Part shown: positions 45,971 through 58,786 of the stretch, one piece after another
Numbering within the stretch: position 1 is the stretch's first letter
Layout of the letters: each line of letters begins with the position of its first letter
NCBI GenBank assembly: GCA_050084515.1
Contig: CM114272.1
Coordinates: 50,158,001-50,222,000, forward strand
Direction: 5' to 3'
DNA length: 64,000 nucleotides
DNA from: Blasia pusilla
Taxonomy: Eukaryota > Marchantiophyta > Marchantiopsida > Blasiales
Position numbers and translations under genes: made by a program
The notes under the pieces: generated by a model
What the model saw: the letters and a program-made list of their open reading frames with translations, nothing else
What the model was told of the DNA's origin: nothing
Databases searched by the model: none

Positions 45971-46720
45971 CACTCCAAGATTATAACTATCACTTGAATG
46001 CTTTTTTTCCTCTAGAAGAAATTCTTGGCTCTAGACCAACCGCACGAGTTCCTCTCCACTCCTGTGTAAATCAACTGTCACTCATATCCCACAATAGTGA
46101 TGAGGTTTCTCCGCCATGAGAAGAGACACCCTACATGATCTTCTATCCATGGGACTATCCTCTACAACAATGCCCTTAGCATGGGAATTTCCCTCAAAAA
46201 ACTCTCTTAGCTACCAAACACTACCACTGACTATAGCCAACATGGTCACTAGTATCTCCTTATGGACAACCATTATGCCAAAAAAGTCAAATAGATACAT
46301 GGCTCATCCCACCATCACTTGATCATCCCCCTATCTGATAAGAAAGCATCTTCTCCTAAAATAATAAAAGAGGAACCCTAGGATGCACTCCCTCCCAACA
46401 TGTTGTGAAACTGTTCTAATATTGCAATCGCACATGTCACACCATTGCACTATCAATTGCATTCTCTCGCCATACTCTAACAACCAACTTTTGTTAAGTC
46501 ACGAATCATGAATTGTATCTATATTATGAATCATAAGTCATGATTCATGAACTATGTCTATGTCTATATTTGGAAGGGACATGGCTTAATATCGCCTTTT
46601 CAAAAATACAACTCTAAACATGCCACCTTCCCTAACATCAAGGGTTGAGATCCAATCAAGTAGGTCAGATACATTGCAAATGGAACAAGTGGCGTATGTC
46701 AAATAGAGAGGTGTTGGCAA

Positions 46721-48140
46721 ATCAAGTAGCTATCAAGATTGACTAATAGAGTAAAGGTCCATTCGATTTGTTAGGGTGTTCGTCGAGAGATTAGAAAGAA
46801 TCAAAACTTAAAGCCTAATTTTCCCTTAATATGACTAGAACGAAATGTTATCATCCATGAAGGGGGGGAACCTGAAATTTTTAATTCACCACAAATGAAG
46901 AAATTGGTATTAAGTGAGTTTCTCCTTAATTATGAAAAGCATGGTTATTCTGTTTTCATAATCAAGGAGTTGGTAGCATCTCAAGCAGATGTTTGGAAGA
47001 AGGTGGCATGTATTCATCATTCATGTAGGGACACGAAGGAATTACATCTGAAGGGGAGGTATCAACATTGGTGATGTGAAGAAGATTGAGTTTAAAATTT
47101 GGATAAGATTTAGGTGGATGGAGGTATGCACTTGATTTTTGGAGGAAGCAAGCATGTGGCCTAAGGCAGTGCATATTAACTATTATTAAGGGGTGATATC
47201 AAATTATATGTTGGAGTGTTATTGTTTCATCCATTTTGTGTCACTAAACTATGATTGGTGGGAAAATTTAGATGATTTCAATTTTGATCCAAGAGTTGGT
47301 CACCATAATCTTAGAAAAGAGGTGGTTTAGTTTGGGTTGGAGAATGCTTAAGGAGTAAAAATACAGATTTAAAAAAAAACTGGCACGATTCTTAAACGGC
47401 ATGACTTTAAATTTTAATAAGATGTAATATCAACCAACTTCATCTTTGGTTTAGAAATAATTTTTTTCAGGATTAAAACTTCATTCATTTTTTGAAATGC
47501 ACATGAAAAGTATGGACCGAAAAGAAGCATATCTTTCATGTTTCATAATTTTTGGTTGAATTTCTCGTTCAATCGTTTCCAAAGTATGGGAGAAAGTGGC
47601 ATAAAGATGGGTATTTTTAGGAAATATGAAAAAAGATTTCTAGGAATATATGATGCGAGGACGGTAGCCAATGACTCACGCGTAAGTGGGGCGCATAACG
47701 TCACCGTTTGCTCAACTTTTGTTTTGCACTCTTCTCTTTTTGGTCGTTCTAATTTTCACAGCGTAAAGTGCCTTCACAAGTACACTTATGAGGGAAATGA
47801 CCTGTTTTGGGCTCGTTAGGCATGACTTGTAGTGTTCTACTTTTTGATGTTTTCCTTTTAATGAAGAATATTACATTTTTAAATGTGAAAAATTCCCTCT
47901 TTAATAATGCGTGATATGCATGTGTAGATGATGGTGATGTCCAAGGAAGTCCTCAATCCCTCCTGTGATGTGTTTGCATCTCATCCATGCAACAACCCTT
48001 AAATTATTTTCATCTAACCTATATTCCATTCCTTGTTAGTTTGTGTTGCGTTCGTATCGTTATCATCATGATGTTCCTTACCCTTTTTCTTTCTCCATGA
48101 ATTTGCGAGTACTAGCACATCTTATGATGTTGTCGCATAA
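46721..48140. other. no recognised gene
   Basis: It is AT-rich. A 93-aa plus ORF (47,538-47,819) and a 70-aa minus ORF (46,962-47,174) have no motif I recognise. Confidence 0.45.
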
Positions 48141-48146
48141 TTCAGC

Positions 48147-48575
48147 TTGTTTCTTTCTACAAGGTTTTCTCCCTGGTCATTTTATTCGTCCTTGTGTACA
48201 CCCCATGTCACTCGAGAAAGAAACAAATGGGAGGTGGGGTCAGGGGAGAGTGTTCCTCTTCCTACGAAGTTTAGAACACGCCAAAAGGGCGTAGAAAGCT
48301 TCGATTCCACGAGAGCTAGAGGGAAACGAGAGAAAGACAACCATAAATTCAATCATAGCCTCGTGACTGACTTCCATAACAACTTCGATAGTACTGTTCA
48401 GGTAGACAGCTCACAAGAAAATCTCGTCGCCTTACACCTCGATTTTGGAATCTCCTCGTCCTCAAGAACATACCCTCTTCCTTACGAAGTAATGAGCCCT
48501 CCTCCTCCATCTCTTTTGCGCAAAGTAGTGCCACCGACAGTACTGAATCGTCATCCATCCCCAGGAATAAAATAA
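48147..48575 (+). CDS. unrecognised 142-aa ORF
   Basis: The frame contains a basic stretch (TRARGKREKDNHKFNHS), a Ser-rich stretch and a proline run (PPPPSLLRK). Nothing identifies a family. Composition is closer to coding than the surrounding DNA, but the minus strand is also open (48,349-48,594), so chance is a real possibility. Confidence 0.2.
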   Translation: MFLSTRFSPWSFYSSLCTPHVTRERNKWEVGSGESVPLPTKFRTRQKGVESFDSTRARGKREKDNHKFNHSLVTDFHNNFDSTVQVDSSQENLVALHLDFGISSSSRTYPLPYEVMSPPPPSLLRKVVPPTVLNRHPSPGIK

Positions 48576-48659
48576 AGTAAACAATCCGGAGCAAATATCT
48601 TGGAGAGTATTTTACTTCACGGGAATAGTTTGATTAGCGTAGTAATTAAAGGAGTGAGA

Positions 48660-49000
48660 CGGAAGCTCCCGGTCCTGTCGTTGGGAGTTGTGTTGTGTTG
48701 TGCTGTGCCTCCACTTACGTGGTAGACAGCCAGATTCGCACTTGCGGCGACGGGGGTTAAGCCTGGTTACTTACTTACTTACATCCACGGTGGCGCGACG
48801 GGGCAAGTACCCTCCCACCTCTCACCTGCAAAGCTTGGCAACAGTATCTGGCAACTGATGTCTTTCGGAAACCACTGCCACGCTTCCACGTGGTGCTGCC
48901 AAACCTGCCACGCTTCTACATTTGTCGCTACCGTGACGGCGACTTACAGTCGTCTACGGCTTAACGGCCAACGTCTAGTGTGACGAGGCGCTGGGGGCTG
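48660..49000 (+). promoter_or_regulatory. GC-richer, promoter-like segment
   Basis: Contains a perfect G-box (CCACGTGG, near 48,887), repeated TGCCACGCTTC (near 48,875 and 48,906), an ACTT microsatellite (near 48,767) and TGACGTC (near 48,998). These elements are frequent in plant promoters. Downstream, an AG/GTAAGG donor-like site lies near 49,224. No gene model could be completed. Confidence 0.25.
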
Positions 49001-49321
49001 ACGTCGGGAACAAAAGGTGGAGAACGGGACTGTACAGGGAGAGACTGGTTGGTTGGTTGGTCGCCGGCGTTTAGTTATAAGGGAGATTTTCAGTCGACTT
49101 TCTCGTGGATTTAATATAAATAATTGCTGGATTCAAAATACCATATTTCAAATCATTCGCGAGTTTGATAAGCGAATTTATTTGAAAGCAGAAATATTCC
49201 GTGTTTCAAAGGAAGTAAACAAGAGGTAAGGTTGTCCTAAATTTGGACGTCGAACTATTAATAAATCTCAAGGATAAATGATCTGACGTTACAATCCGAC
49301 TTACCGCAAGAAAAATACTTA

Positions 49322-49489
49322 ATGACATACGTATATGGAAATAGAATATTCAACGGAAAAGCTGGTTTAGTTATATTCTTGATGTTCAATTGGATGTTGC
49401 CCCCATTAATCGTATTATCCCGTTCAATTGCTTTTTTGTTGGGTCGATTCAAATTTTATATTCGGAAGACAGTTAGATCTTCTCAATGA
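49322..49489 (+). CDS. unrecognised 55-aa ORF with hydrophobic core
   Basis: The reading MTYVYGNRIFNGKAG then LVIFLMFNWMLPPLIVLSRS, a basic tail (GRFKFYIRKTVRSSQ) and TGA looks like one membrane segment with positive flank. Open reading continues upstream to about 49,264 without ATG, so it might be an exon. I do not recognise a family. Confidence 0.25.
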   Translation: MTYVYGNRIFNGKAGLVIFLMFNWMLPPLIVLSRSIAFLLGRFKFYIRKTVRSSQ

Positions 49490-49990
49490 GGGAGGTTCGT
49501 CGATTAAACAACCCTCTAGCCCTCAGAGAGGTGTCAGGACTTACAGCTCCCAAGGACCTTAGAATTATTTATTTCTTCGGGCCGCCCACACTTACAGTGT
49601 ATACTTCATCCGCTTAGGTAAATTTCGTTGTGTTTACTCATTTACTCATGCATTCATAATCACAAGCCATTCAAGCTTTTATTTCTTTTGCTTCTAAGAT
49701 TGATAGCTTTATTCATGTATGCATAGACAATAAGATGCATTCAACTACAGAAGCCATTGAGGATTAATTTCCTTAGCTTATGAGATCCACAACTTTATTC
49801 ATGCATATAGAGGAATACATGCGTCTTCACAAGCCTAAGTCACAAAGCTCTATTTTGGGTCCCTTATGGAGAGTTCAGAAAATAGCTCTTGGAACAAAAT
49901 GCAATTTTCTTGCTTTCCAGCTACTCTCTCTCAACAGCTTCCACTTAGAAATCGTGTGCAAATTCACAAACTGTTGCATCGCCTCCCGTC

Positions 49991-50740
49991 TTGATATCTC
50001 CTAGTGTCAACTGCTTCTCCAACTTTAGGTGCAAATCCAACTTGCAACCATCTTTTGGACACACCTGCAATCATATACTCCACACACCTACGGAACAAAT
50101 CGAAGCTTCAAAACAAAATGAGATGGCTATGAGAATGACAACAAAAAAATCCACTCAAGGAAAGGGAAAGAGTGTTACCGAGGTGACTTCATCAAAACAG
50201 CATTTGGGTGTGAAGGCACCAGATCACGAGCCATTGGACAATTCCAAATGGTCTCCGAGATCTCAAGATGATTGTATCCGTTTGAGTAAGTGGAAGAAGT
50301 CCCACTTCAGGATCAATCCTCCTTGGGAGAGAAGACTTAGCCTTGAGATTCCTCCAGGATTTGAAGATGCTATAAGATATTCTCTCCCTGCTAGAGGAGG
50401 GCGCACGCCATGAAATAAGGGTTATTTTCCAAACCCAATAGAGGGCTTGGGAAACGACGTTCTTATAGACATGCAAGGCCCAATAGCATACTCGGGGCTC
50501 CCTTGCTGTCCCAAGGGGAGAAGCAAAGGACCCCGAGTACCACGTAAGGAGGGCTTGAAGCGAACATGAGAATCCGGGCGAAGCAGCACCTGCAAAAAAG
50601 TGCGAGAAGACACCAAAGATGAACTTATAAGGACGATACCAACCATCTCCGAATGGAACACCAATCGATCGTAATATGCCCATTAGATCCACTTGAGGGC
50701 TCAAAAAGGGAAAAAAGAAGAAAGATGTTGTTGTTAACAT
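49991..50740. other. overlapping opposite-strand ORFs (140 aa +, 182 aa -), unrecognised
   Basis: The plus frame 49,991-50,413 has a basic Lys/Thr/Ser-rich stretch and a Trp-containing segment (LDNSKWSPRSQDD). The minus frame 50,192-50,740 (182 aa) is the longest ORF outside the transposons and is aromatic-rich (GWYRPYKFIFGVFSHFFAG). They overlap, so at most one is real. No family is recognised; a gag-like origin for the plus frame is possible but unsupported. Confidence 0.25.
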
Positions 50741-52630
50741 TCACGTTGCCCTTTAGGACATGTTATCTTACTTTCTGAATGAAACTACTTAGGGACAACC
50801 TCTGAGATTGTGTATGAATATTTCTTACACACTATGCTCCTCCATGTCTAGGAGTTCTCATCTCGAGTACTCTTAACTCTACACTCTACATGCTACAAAT
50901 ATGAGACAATCATCTAGCTCCAAGGGGCACTAGGAGCGGTTCATAACGTCGTAATAACTTTGGCACAACCTCATTAGTGAGTGCACCACCTTCACCTACA
51001 CCTGTAACCACCCTGAACCCATTCGGTAGAGCCTACTCCCTCAACCGAACTCCCCCCGGCCTGCGACGATCAACAAGTGATACTTAGATCTGAGGCTTCA
51101 CTCAAAGCAGTGAAGCGAAAAAAAAAAAAGCTCCCTCAAAGAATGAAAGCTTATCATGGGAATAAAACTTTGGTTTGAAAGTGTGTATGAATGCTACATT
51201 TCCCCAAAAAATCTTAAAGTACTCAACTCAAGTACTCTAGGACAAGAAGGAATTCTCAGCCATTTAGGGCAGAGAGTGAACGACGCTACTCTCAAAAGCA
51301 ACACTACGGATGTAGAACACGGATCCAAAAACCAAAGAATCTGAGTGAGAAATCCAGTAGAAAGTAAGGGAGGAATTAGGGAACACCAAGAACAACAAAT
51401 TTTTGTGTGTTTGCGGCCCAAATAGAGAGAGAACACCCGCAACCCTAATACACAGAGAGTAGTCACGGGCCTAATAGATATAGAGCAGTGGCTAGGCCCT
51501 CATAGTTGACATGCATCTCAGGAATGTGCAAGAATTGGAAAAAAAAATAAGAGCATCCTGACCATGTCTAACCCCATCCAAATATGGGATTGAGACCTCT
51601 CCCAACCCAACTCTCAGGTTGTTAGGCCTACGTGCATTGTAAAGCCCTACCCTGCTGCAAAAACTGATCAGAAACTGATCAAAATGCAAAGGCTTGCGCA
51701 TGCGTTTTGCTGCGAGTGCGTAAGGGTGGAGCCACAGAAATTGAAAGCGTCCAATGGGCCAGATTTACTGAGAGCGCGTGAGGCCAAGCTGGAGAAATTG
51801 AGGACACATGAAGATGGAGCCACAGAAATAGAGAGCCCGTGAGTCAGGGTTGAAGAGAACGTGCTAAAGATGAGCGCGTGAGGGGCCAAGGGCGGTGAGC
51901 TCTCAGAAAAAGTGTGCGAGGGTGTCGCCCAATATTGCTGCAACAAGGAGAAAAATTGGAAGAAGGAAGGGGAGAATGGGAGTAGAGGGGGAGGGGACTA
52001 GGGCAGCCGAGAGTGGGGAGTGGAAGGGCGGGGAAAGGAGATTGGCTTGAGCGGCGGCAACACCTGAGCACACTTTTCTCTGTTTGATGGAAATCTAACG
52101 GCCAGAAAGATCTGGGCCATTAGATCTACAGATATGGTCGGCAGCGGCGGCGCCGGTTGGGTGGCTTTCCTGGTTCGGGCGCGGGGAAGGGTCGGGTTAT
52201 GTTAGGGTGCGGGTTGTGTAGGTTCCTGACCCTATCTCTAACCAAACCCGCATTTTTTTAATTAAATGGACTTTCTTACAATGAAAAAGACCCCTCCCAC
52301 CAATTTTTTTTCTTTCTTTTATTTTTTTCTCTTATTTAAGTTTTTTCCCCATATGATTTTCACTTGGATTCTTTATTTTTTTTCTCTCGTTTCTTTTTTT
52401 CCCTTTAATTTTATCGTGCCATATAGATGGATTTTTCTTTTTCTTTTTCTTTCTTAATATTGATCTTTTGTACGTTGATATGCCTCCTTGAATTATGTTG
52501 CACAATCAATGTATTTGTGGTATCACCAAGGGGCTATCTCTCCATGTCCAATCATGACCCATAGAAACTGGCCACCTACATAAGACACCACAAAACTATG
52601 AAATAAATATTTACAATTGTGGCATGAAGA
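50741..52630. other. unassigned DNA with GC-rich minus-strand leader-like block
   Basis: Between about 51,650 and 52,230 the sequence is GC-richer, with short internal repeats (GAGCCACAGAAAT near 51,731 and 51,816). It is bounded by a poly-A run near 51,119 (plus strand) and AT-rich DNA near 52,250. Minus ORFs of 75-92 aa are low-complexity. No gene is recognised. Confidence 0.4.
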
Positions 52631-54079
52631 TTGCAATCTCTTAAACGAAGAAAGTCCAGTTATTCCCGAAGATTTCGGACCTCTGCCATACATAAGGTTC
52701 AAGACCTAATTCACCCACCTCATGCTGAGAAACCCAGTTCATTGGACCAAGATCCGTGGATGCCTGGGCTAATCAGGAAACGTGAGATGGAAACATTGAC
52801 CTTTCATGTCCTAATTTACATCGCCATAATGACGCCTTCTATGGTTCTTTTGTCACATGTATACATTAATCATGTGTTCTTGCCACGTCCTAATTTTTGG
52901 ACAGAATTCCCATTCCATCAAATCCTAAGGATTTGTGTTACTTCTGAAAATTGATGCGTGTGAACGCACAACAAAAAAAGGCATGCCGATCGTAAGGAAA
53001 ATTTTAGCACAACAAAAAACCATGGAAGATGAACTCCTCCTTGAAACATCTCCATCGTAAGTTGACTCCGTTTGTGATCATGTACCAAGTCCAATTTTCC
53101 ATCCTTCATAGTCCTAACTTCTAACATTATTATTTTTTGTTTCTTAAATTTTGGGTTATTCTAGACTTCCCATTCCATTGAATCCTATCGATATTCGTGA
53201 TTTCCGAAAGGTTCTACGTGGCAAAGCCCAAAAACAAAAACGTGCGATTCACATAGATAAAATGAAAGTTCTCAAAGAAAAAAAGAGGACCTACTATCGT
53301 GAGTGTACGAAAAGAAGGAAAGAGCTTCATATTCAAGTTGAGCTCGCTTTGGTTGATACTATTCCAACTATTCCAAATATGGAGATATTGAATGCTTGAA
53401 ATCAAATCATAAGGTATCAATCCTAATTTTTATATCCTCGCTAAAAAATTTTCATTGCTTACATATGATTTGTGTCTATTTTTTTTATAATATGTTGTTG
53501 TATTTTCACACCTTCCAATACAAACTGAGTAATAGTAGAAGAAAATCAAGTAGCTCAAGTCGAGCCTCCTTTGGTAGTTGACAGTATTCCAAATATGTAA
53601 ATTTTGACTTCTCGAATATCATAAGGTATCTATCCTACTTTTTATGTCCTCACTAAAAAAATTTCATCGCTCATATGCGATTTGTGTCTATTGTTTATAA
53701 TATGTTGTTTTTTTTAGGCCTCCTAATGCAAATGGAGTCGTAGTAGGAGAAAATTACAAAGTTCTTCTTTGATCCACAGAGAACATTTACATGTCGCCAA
53801 GACCAAGATTGAGTTACCTTATTGTGCACTCCATGAAGTTATTGAGAATGCTTCTACGATTGGCCCAACTACTTATGTAGCACCAAGAGTTGAGTTACCT
53901 ACTACTCTTCCTATTCTAGGTGAAGTATTCAAAGGTGTACATGAAGACGTTGATGATTCTTTGACTCTTCCCCATCTTGGGAATGAAGTAATGTGAAAAG
54001 TTGTTCATGTATCTTCCACATCTAATGGAGTTGTATTACCTATATGAAGTGCCACTATACCAAATGCTTATACAAATTT

Positions 54080-55850
54080 TCAGGTGTCTACTATTGATAG
54101 GATAGTAAGAGGGAATACATTACGGAATCTTGCAAGGAGACCAAATTTCTAAGAATGTGATATTAGGAAGTTGAGATTACAAAGGGGTTTGAGTCATATC
54201 AACGGTCGTCATACGTTCGGTTCTATGATAGAAACATGCCAATCATGCTTTGCCTAAGACTGCCTTGCATTGGAAATATGAAAGCAAAGCGTTATAACTT
54301 ACCTTCATTTTCTTACACTTGCTTGAGCTTACAATTCCGCGCTTCAACTTGCATCTATTGATGTGCACGTAAATGAACAAGTTGGTGGCATTGGACACTA
54401 TAGGATCCAAGGAGGAATCCATCATTCTTTTGGACCCTTACATTATGATATAGGGGGGCATTCCCAATTTTCTCAACTCTATATTCATGATACTACAAAT
54501 GCATTGGAGAATCGTGGAAGAGTTATGTCTAGATCTTTTGATCTTAATATAGACATCTTGAAAGGGCTACAAGACATATTGCATGAGTGCAATCCATATA
54601 TGAAGATCTTCTGTCACATGGCATATAAAGCAAATGATCTTAATATATGGATCATTCTCAAGGCAAGTAAGAGAGGTCTCGATGCAAAGCGTTATAACTT
54701 ACCAACTACTTTTGAGGTTACGACTATTTTCTCGGGTGATGGAAGTGAACATTTTGATCATCCTGATATAATTGCACGATTACATGGAGAAGGAGTTAAG
54801 CACATATATGGGCTCAATGAAGCATATATTCCAGTATACATTATTTTTTTTTATTTATATATGATACAGCAGGTTGGTATCCCGGGATACCCTTTGGGAG
54901 ACTTGAAGGGAGTCTAAGACCCTAACGACTTGGCCATATTATTCGTGGGAAGAGGGGGATTTACTGAAACTTAAGATGATTGTATGGATGAGGAAAGATT
55001 TGATGGTGATAATATCGAGGAAAGAAGGGCCAAGAGTGTTACGGCCTTGCAATTTGCATGTATTCGACTTCAAACGCGAATTGGAGGTGAAGATGACAAT
55101 CGCTTATTATGATTTGGTCACTTTACTCAAGAATTTATGTTTTACTATTATGCCATTGTAGGATGCAAAGATTATCATGGATTTACTTAAATTAGAAGGA
55201 GTTGAGGGCTAAATTATATCAAGGTTAAAAGGATGTCATGCATTGACATGATGTGGATAGTATAAGATTTGGAAGATACATAGTATTACCCTCTTCTTTT
55301 ATTGGAGGGCCATGTCATAGAGATGTCATATGCATCAATTATATTAGAATGCAATGGCAATTGTGAGACATTTCGGAAAGCTTGACTATTTTTTGACCAT
55401 GACATGCAATCCTCAGTTGGAGGAGATTACATCAACCTTATTACTCGGTCAATTTGTTTCTAACCGATTTGATTTGATCATACGCGGTTTCTTAGAAGAA
55501 AAAGGAGTTATTACAACTTATCATCGACAAGAAAATATTGGGTCGAGTAGTCAGATACATCCACAAGATGGAATTCCAAAAAAGAGGTTTGTCACATATG
55601 CACGTTCTTATTATTTTAGGTCATGCACAAGAATAAACCACGTACCACTATTAATTATGATCATATTATTTCAACAGAAATCCTAGATCAAGCTACCTGT
55701 CCAAGGTTACGTTCTATTGTCGCTAATTTCATGGTTTATGGGCCATATGGATGATATAATCCAAATGCATTATATATGGATAAGGAAAAAAAAATGTACC
55801 AAAGGCTATCCTAAAGCTTTTGCAGCCAACATAACATAGATGGAAGATAG
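54080..55850 (+). pseudogene. Helitron Rep region (HUH endonuclease), disabled
   Basis: The N-terminal Helitron-like domain is readable as VNEQVGGIGHYRIQGGIHHS, GHSQFSQLYIHDTTNALENR and MKIFCHMAYKANDLNIWIIL (54,363-54,700). The Rep motif 1 block is YFLTMTCNPQLEEIT (about 55,385-55,430). After a frameshift comes MEFQKRGLSHMHVLIILGHA with the catalytic HUH pair His-Met-His at 55,595-55,603, then NKPRTTINYDHIISTEI and PRLRSIVANFMVYGPYG. These are ordered as in plant Helitron RepHel proteins. Rep nicks and rejoins DNA ends. Homology is cut at 55,917-55,921 by an LTR insertion. Confidence 0.85.
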
Positions 55851-55921
55851 TTACCTGATGTATCATAGATAAGGATTTTCTTTATTATTATTGCAAGCCA
55901 TATGACGTCGATGTATTCATG

Positions 55922-56916
55922 TGTCGTGACCCTCATGACCAAACGAGTGCCAAGCGGAACATCGGAACATTAGCGTGCTCACGCTAAGATGGTTTGCGCG
56001 TTGGAGTAGTCTCGAAGAGGAGACAAGAGACGAGACAAGAGATGAGACGCGAGCGAGGCTTCGCGTTTCAGATGTTGTGGTCGCGACCGAGAAACCTGGA
56101 CCAAACGCGGAATGAGACTTGAAAGAAGTCGAGTCTAGGAAGTGGGTTGCCAAAAGGAAGAATCCGGATTTGGAACGCCACTAGCGTTTGAGAGTTTCCG
56201 ACTATATTTATGGCCATAACTTTTAGCGCCAAGATGCGTTTGGATTAAATAAGGGTGCGTTAGAAAGCTTATGAAAAAACTGGTTCAAACGCACTAAAGA
56301 TCTTTGCAAACGCTTTAGCAGCGGATGAGAAACAACCCGGAAACAACTGTAAGTAGAGTCGGGCTGAGGGCCACAATGAAGGGCCCAACCCTCCTTTTCC
56401 AGGGGTTATTGGAGAACCCCAGAAGTACTAGTAAGGGGGAAGGTCTTCGAGAATGCTTGGAACCCGAACCCCACTTTGGGCGCCGCGTGGCGGCTCAAGG
56501 GCATGGAACGGAACGCGAGTTTGGGAGTTGGGTTGGAAAACCTGCACCAAGTCTATTAAGGTGATTTTAGACATCCCCGCGACTCAATTACTTGGGTCTC
56601 GGTTTGGAACTCACACGAGGTCAGTTGAACAGTTGGGATCGTTAGGCGCGCAAGTGCCGTTTCAGATCCCTGGACTAACCAGGAAGTCTGTTCCAAGTCT
56701 TGAAGGACTTGCCGTGTTTTGGAAACTAGGAACTAAGGAAGGTTGAGCTTGATGAGACGCCGAGTTGAGAACTCGGTGGGTTGGAACGCTGGTTGGCCCA
56801 GAGCCGACTAATGAGAGTGTGTATTTGGGTGCAGATCGGCGATGAGTTCGTGACCTACTGAACGTACGCTTCCACAACACTAAATATTGACGTTCAAGGA
56901 GAGTAGGGGCGTGACA
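55922..56916 (+). mobile_element. solo LTR A (995 bp) with TCATG target duplication
   Basis: It begins TGTCGTGACCCTCATGACC and ends GGGGCGTGACA (TGTC/GACA ends). TCATG at 55,917-55,921 is repeated at 56,917-56,921, so the ends are exact. Its sequence is the reverse complement of 58,787-59,791. No internal retrotransposon domain is present, hence a solo LTR. ORFs within it on both strands are not genes. Confidence 0.92.
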
Positions 56917-57059
56917 TCATGAGCCGTTATTGTGTTTTTGTAGATTGGAGAATGGGAGGGTAATAACTATGCACGAACATTCATTGGATAATCATTGGGT
57001 CATGCCCTGCAATCTTATGTTGTGCACCCTCTTTGATTGTCACATTAATTTGGAAATCA

Positions 57060-58660
57060 CAAGTAGTGTTTATGTGGTGAAGTACTTATAAAAATATGTA
57101 TATAAGGGTTCTGATGCGGTGATATTTAAGCTGTCCAAACATATGGATATATCCACCATAATCGAAATCATTGATGAGAAAACTTCATATCTTGATGCGA
57201 GGTATGATTCTACTCATTGATTATTTTTTGTTGAATAATTTTTTGTTTGTAAAATTTATTTTTCATTCTTATTACTTGAATAATTAATTATTATTATTCT
57301 TCCTTATATATATCTTCTTTGGCGACTCTTCAAGTTTAGTCTATATGTTGAACTCCCAAGTATTGTGCGATTAGTTGTTCATCTTCCAGAGCAGCAAATG
57401 GTTTACTTCAATGATGTTGACGCAATTGGAGATGTTTTGCAACTAAATAGAGAGACAACTCTAACACAATGGTTTGCAACTCCACCGCCCGACAACGTCT
57501 TTATATAGATTTTTTCCTTCATACTATGGTTGGACTAAAAAAACATAGATTCATATGGTATAAAAAAGAAATGGTTATGGCCATCCCATTGGCCGCTTAT
57601 ACCTTACTCATCCACATGAATACTCAAAAATTGATTATATGTATTTTTTTGTACATTGGATTTCGCTTTTATATTCCATCCTCTAAAGTGAGTGAATTAT
57701 TATTGAAATGGAAGAGCTAATGTATTTTACTCATCCATTGGTGAAGGAGAACGCCAGTGGTTGAGATTACTCCTTCATAATGTTCGAGGAGCAACTACAT
57801 ACGAAGGTTTGAGAACTGTTGATGGAGTATTATGTCCAACATTCAAGGAGGCTGCTATCCAATTGGGACTTCTTGGGGATGATAGAGAAATGTTCTTTTG
57901 ATTTGAAGAAGCTTTTATGATCCGCACGGGTCCTTCACTTCGCCACCCATTTGCAATTATTCTAGCTTATAACGTACACACCAACTCAACCAGCTACATT
58001 ATGGAGTCAATTTTTGGTTGTATTGGTAGAAGATCTCTTATATGAACATCGCGAGGTAAGAAATCATGACTATCACTCCTTAAATCATTTGTTTCCTTCC
58101 TACTAGTATCTTCTTTTGAGCATTAAAGAAAGTAACCATGATTTGGACATTTTTTCAAAAATTTGGCATTGCAGAAAACACGAATTCTTAATCTGCCCAT
58201 TGATGATGCTATGATTTATAGTGTATTGGTGGTAGTCCATTATTACTTACAAAATCAAGGAGAGAGATTTTCTGACTTTCCTGACATGCCCCAAGCTAAT
58301 TTCCAAAGCCTTGGTTAGCATTATATTTGGAGTAACAAGAGCTATTATATGATGTCGATGAATTATTTAAGCAAGGAAAATTTGGAGAATCGTGTCTAAA
58401 TGAAGGACAATGTGTGGTTTGGGATACTATACATAATGAGTTTGATCAAATATGTTTAAATGCTCCACCATCTCCAAAAGTGTTTTTCATCGATGATCGA
58501 GATGGTACGGGAAAGACATATTTATATAATCTTCTCCTTGCAAGTGTAAGAAGTGCAAGAGGTATAGCTTTGGCAGTAGCATCATCTTTAGATGGAGGAC
58601 GTACTACCTAGTCACGCTTCAAGATCCCTATCAATCTTCATGAGAGTTCTACTTGCAAGT
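57060..58660 (+). pseudogene. Helitron Rep C-terminus and helicase first half, disabled
   Basis: VVKYL-stop-KYVYKGSDAV near 57,075-57,115 matches the region with the paired Rep tyrosines; one Tyr codon is now TAA. Next come HLPEQQMVYFNDVDAIGDVL (about 57,380-57,440), GERQWLRLLLHNVRGATTYE and LRTVDGVLCPTFKEAAIQLG (57,745-57,870). The helicase Walker A box is DRDGTGKTYLYNLLLASV (58,498-58,551), with Asp for the usual first Gly, and RGIALAVASS follows. PIF1-family helicases unwind DNA during rolling-circle transposition. Several TAG/TAA/TGA stops and frame changes break it. Confidence 0.85.
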
Positions 58661-58682
58661 AAGTGCCATTACCTGCATTACA

Positions 58683-58786
58683 TCCAATTCTATCAATACA
58701 TAAAATTTCATAGTTCCAATTATTGCAAATTTTTATTACTTCCCTATGTCATTTGTGGTTTATCAGTCAATAGTGACAAACATGTT
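58683..58786 (+). repeat. left copy of ~105-bp duplication flanking solo LTR B
   Basis: TCCAATTCTATCAATACATA through GACAAACATG is repeated on the right side of LTR B at 59,793-59,896 (offset 1,110), with scattered differences. Confidence 0.9.

Larger units (their letters stand above)
43030..46720 (-). mobile_element. gypsy copy 3 (protease to integrase), minus strand
   Basis: Read on the minus strand it contains protease (about 46,720-46,480), methyltransferase (about 45,970-45,020), RT (44,341-43,900), RNase H (about 43,450-43,318) and integrase core (about 43,300-43,030), in the same order as copy 1. The integrase zinc domain, PHD finger and LTRs are absent, so it is truncated at the integrase catalytic Glu. 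Stops and frameshifts are dense. It is free of the two insertions seen in copy 1, which shows that methyltransferase placement is native and not a by-product of nesting. Confidence 0.8.

Noticed and set aside
46501-46565. Palindromic ATGATTCATGA-like repeats as a regulatory operator
   Set aside because: Short, AT-rich and inside decayed gypsy protease sequence. They are most likely slippage or chance.
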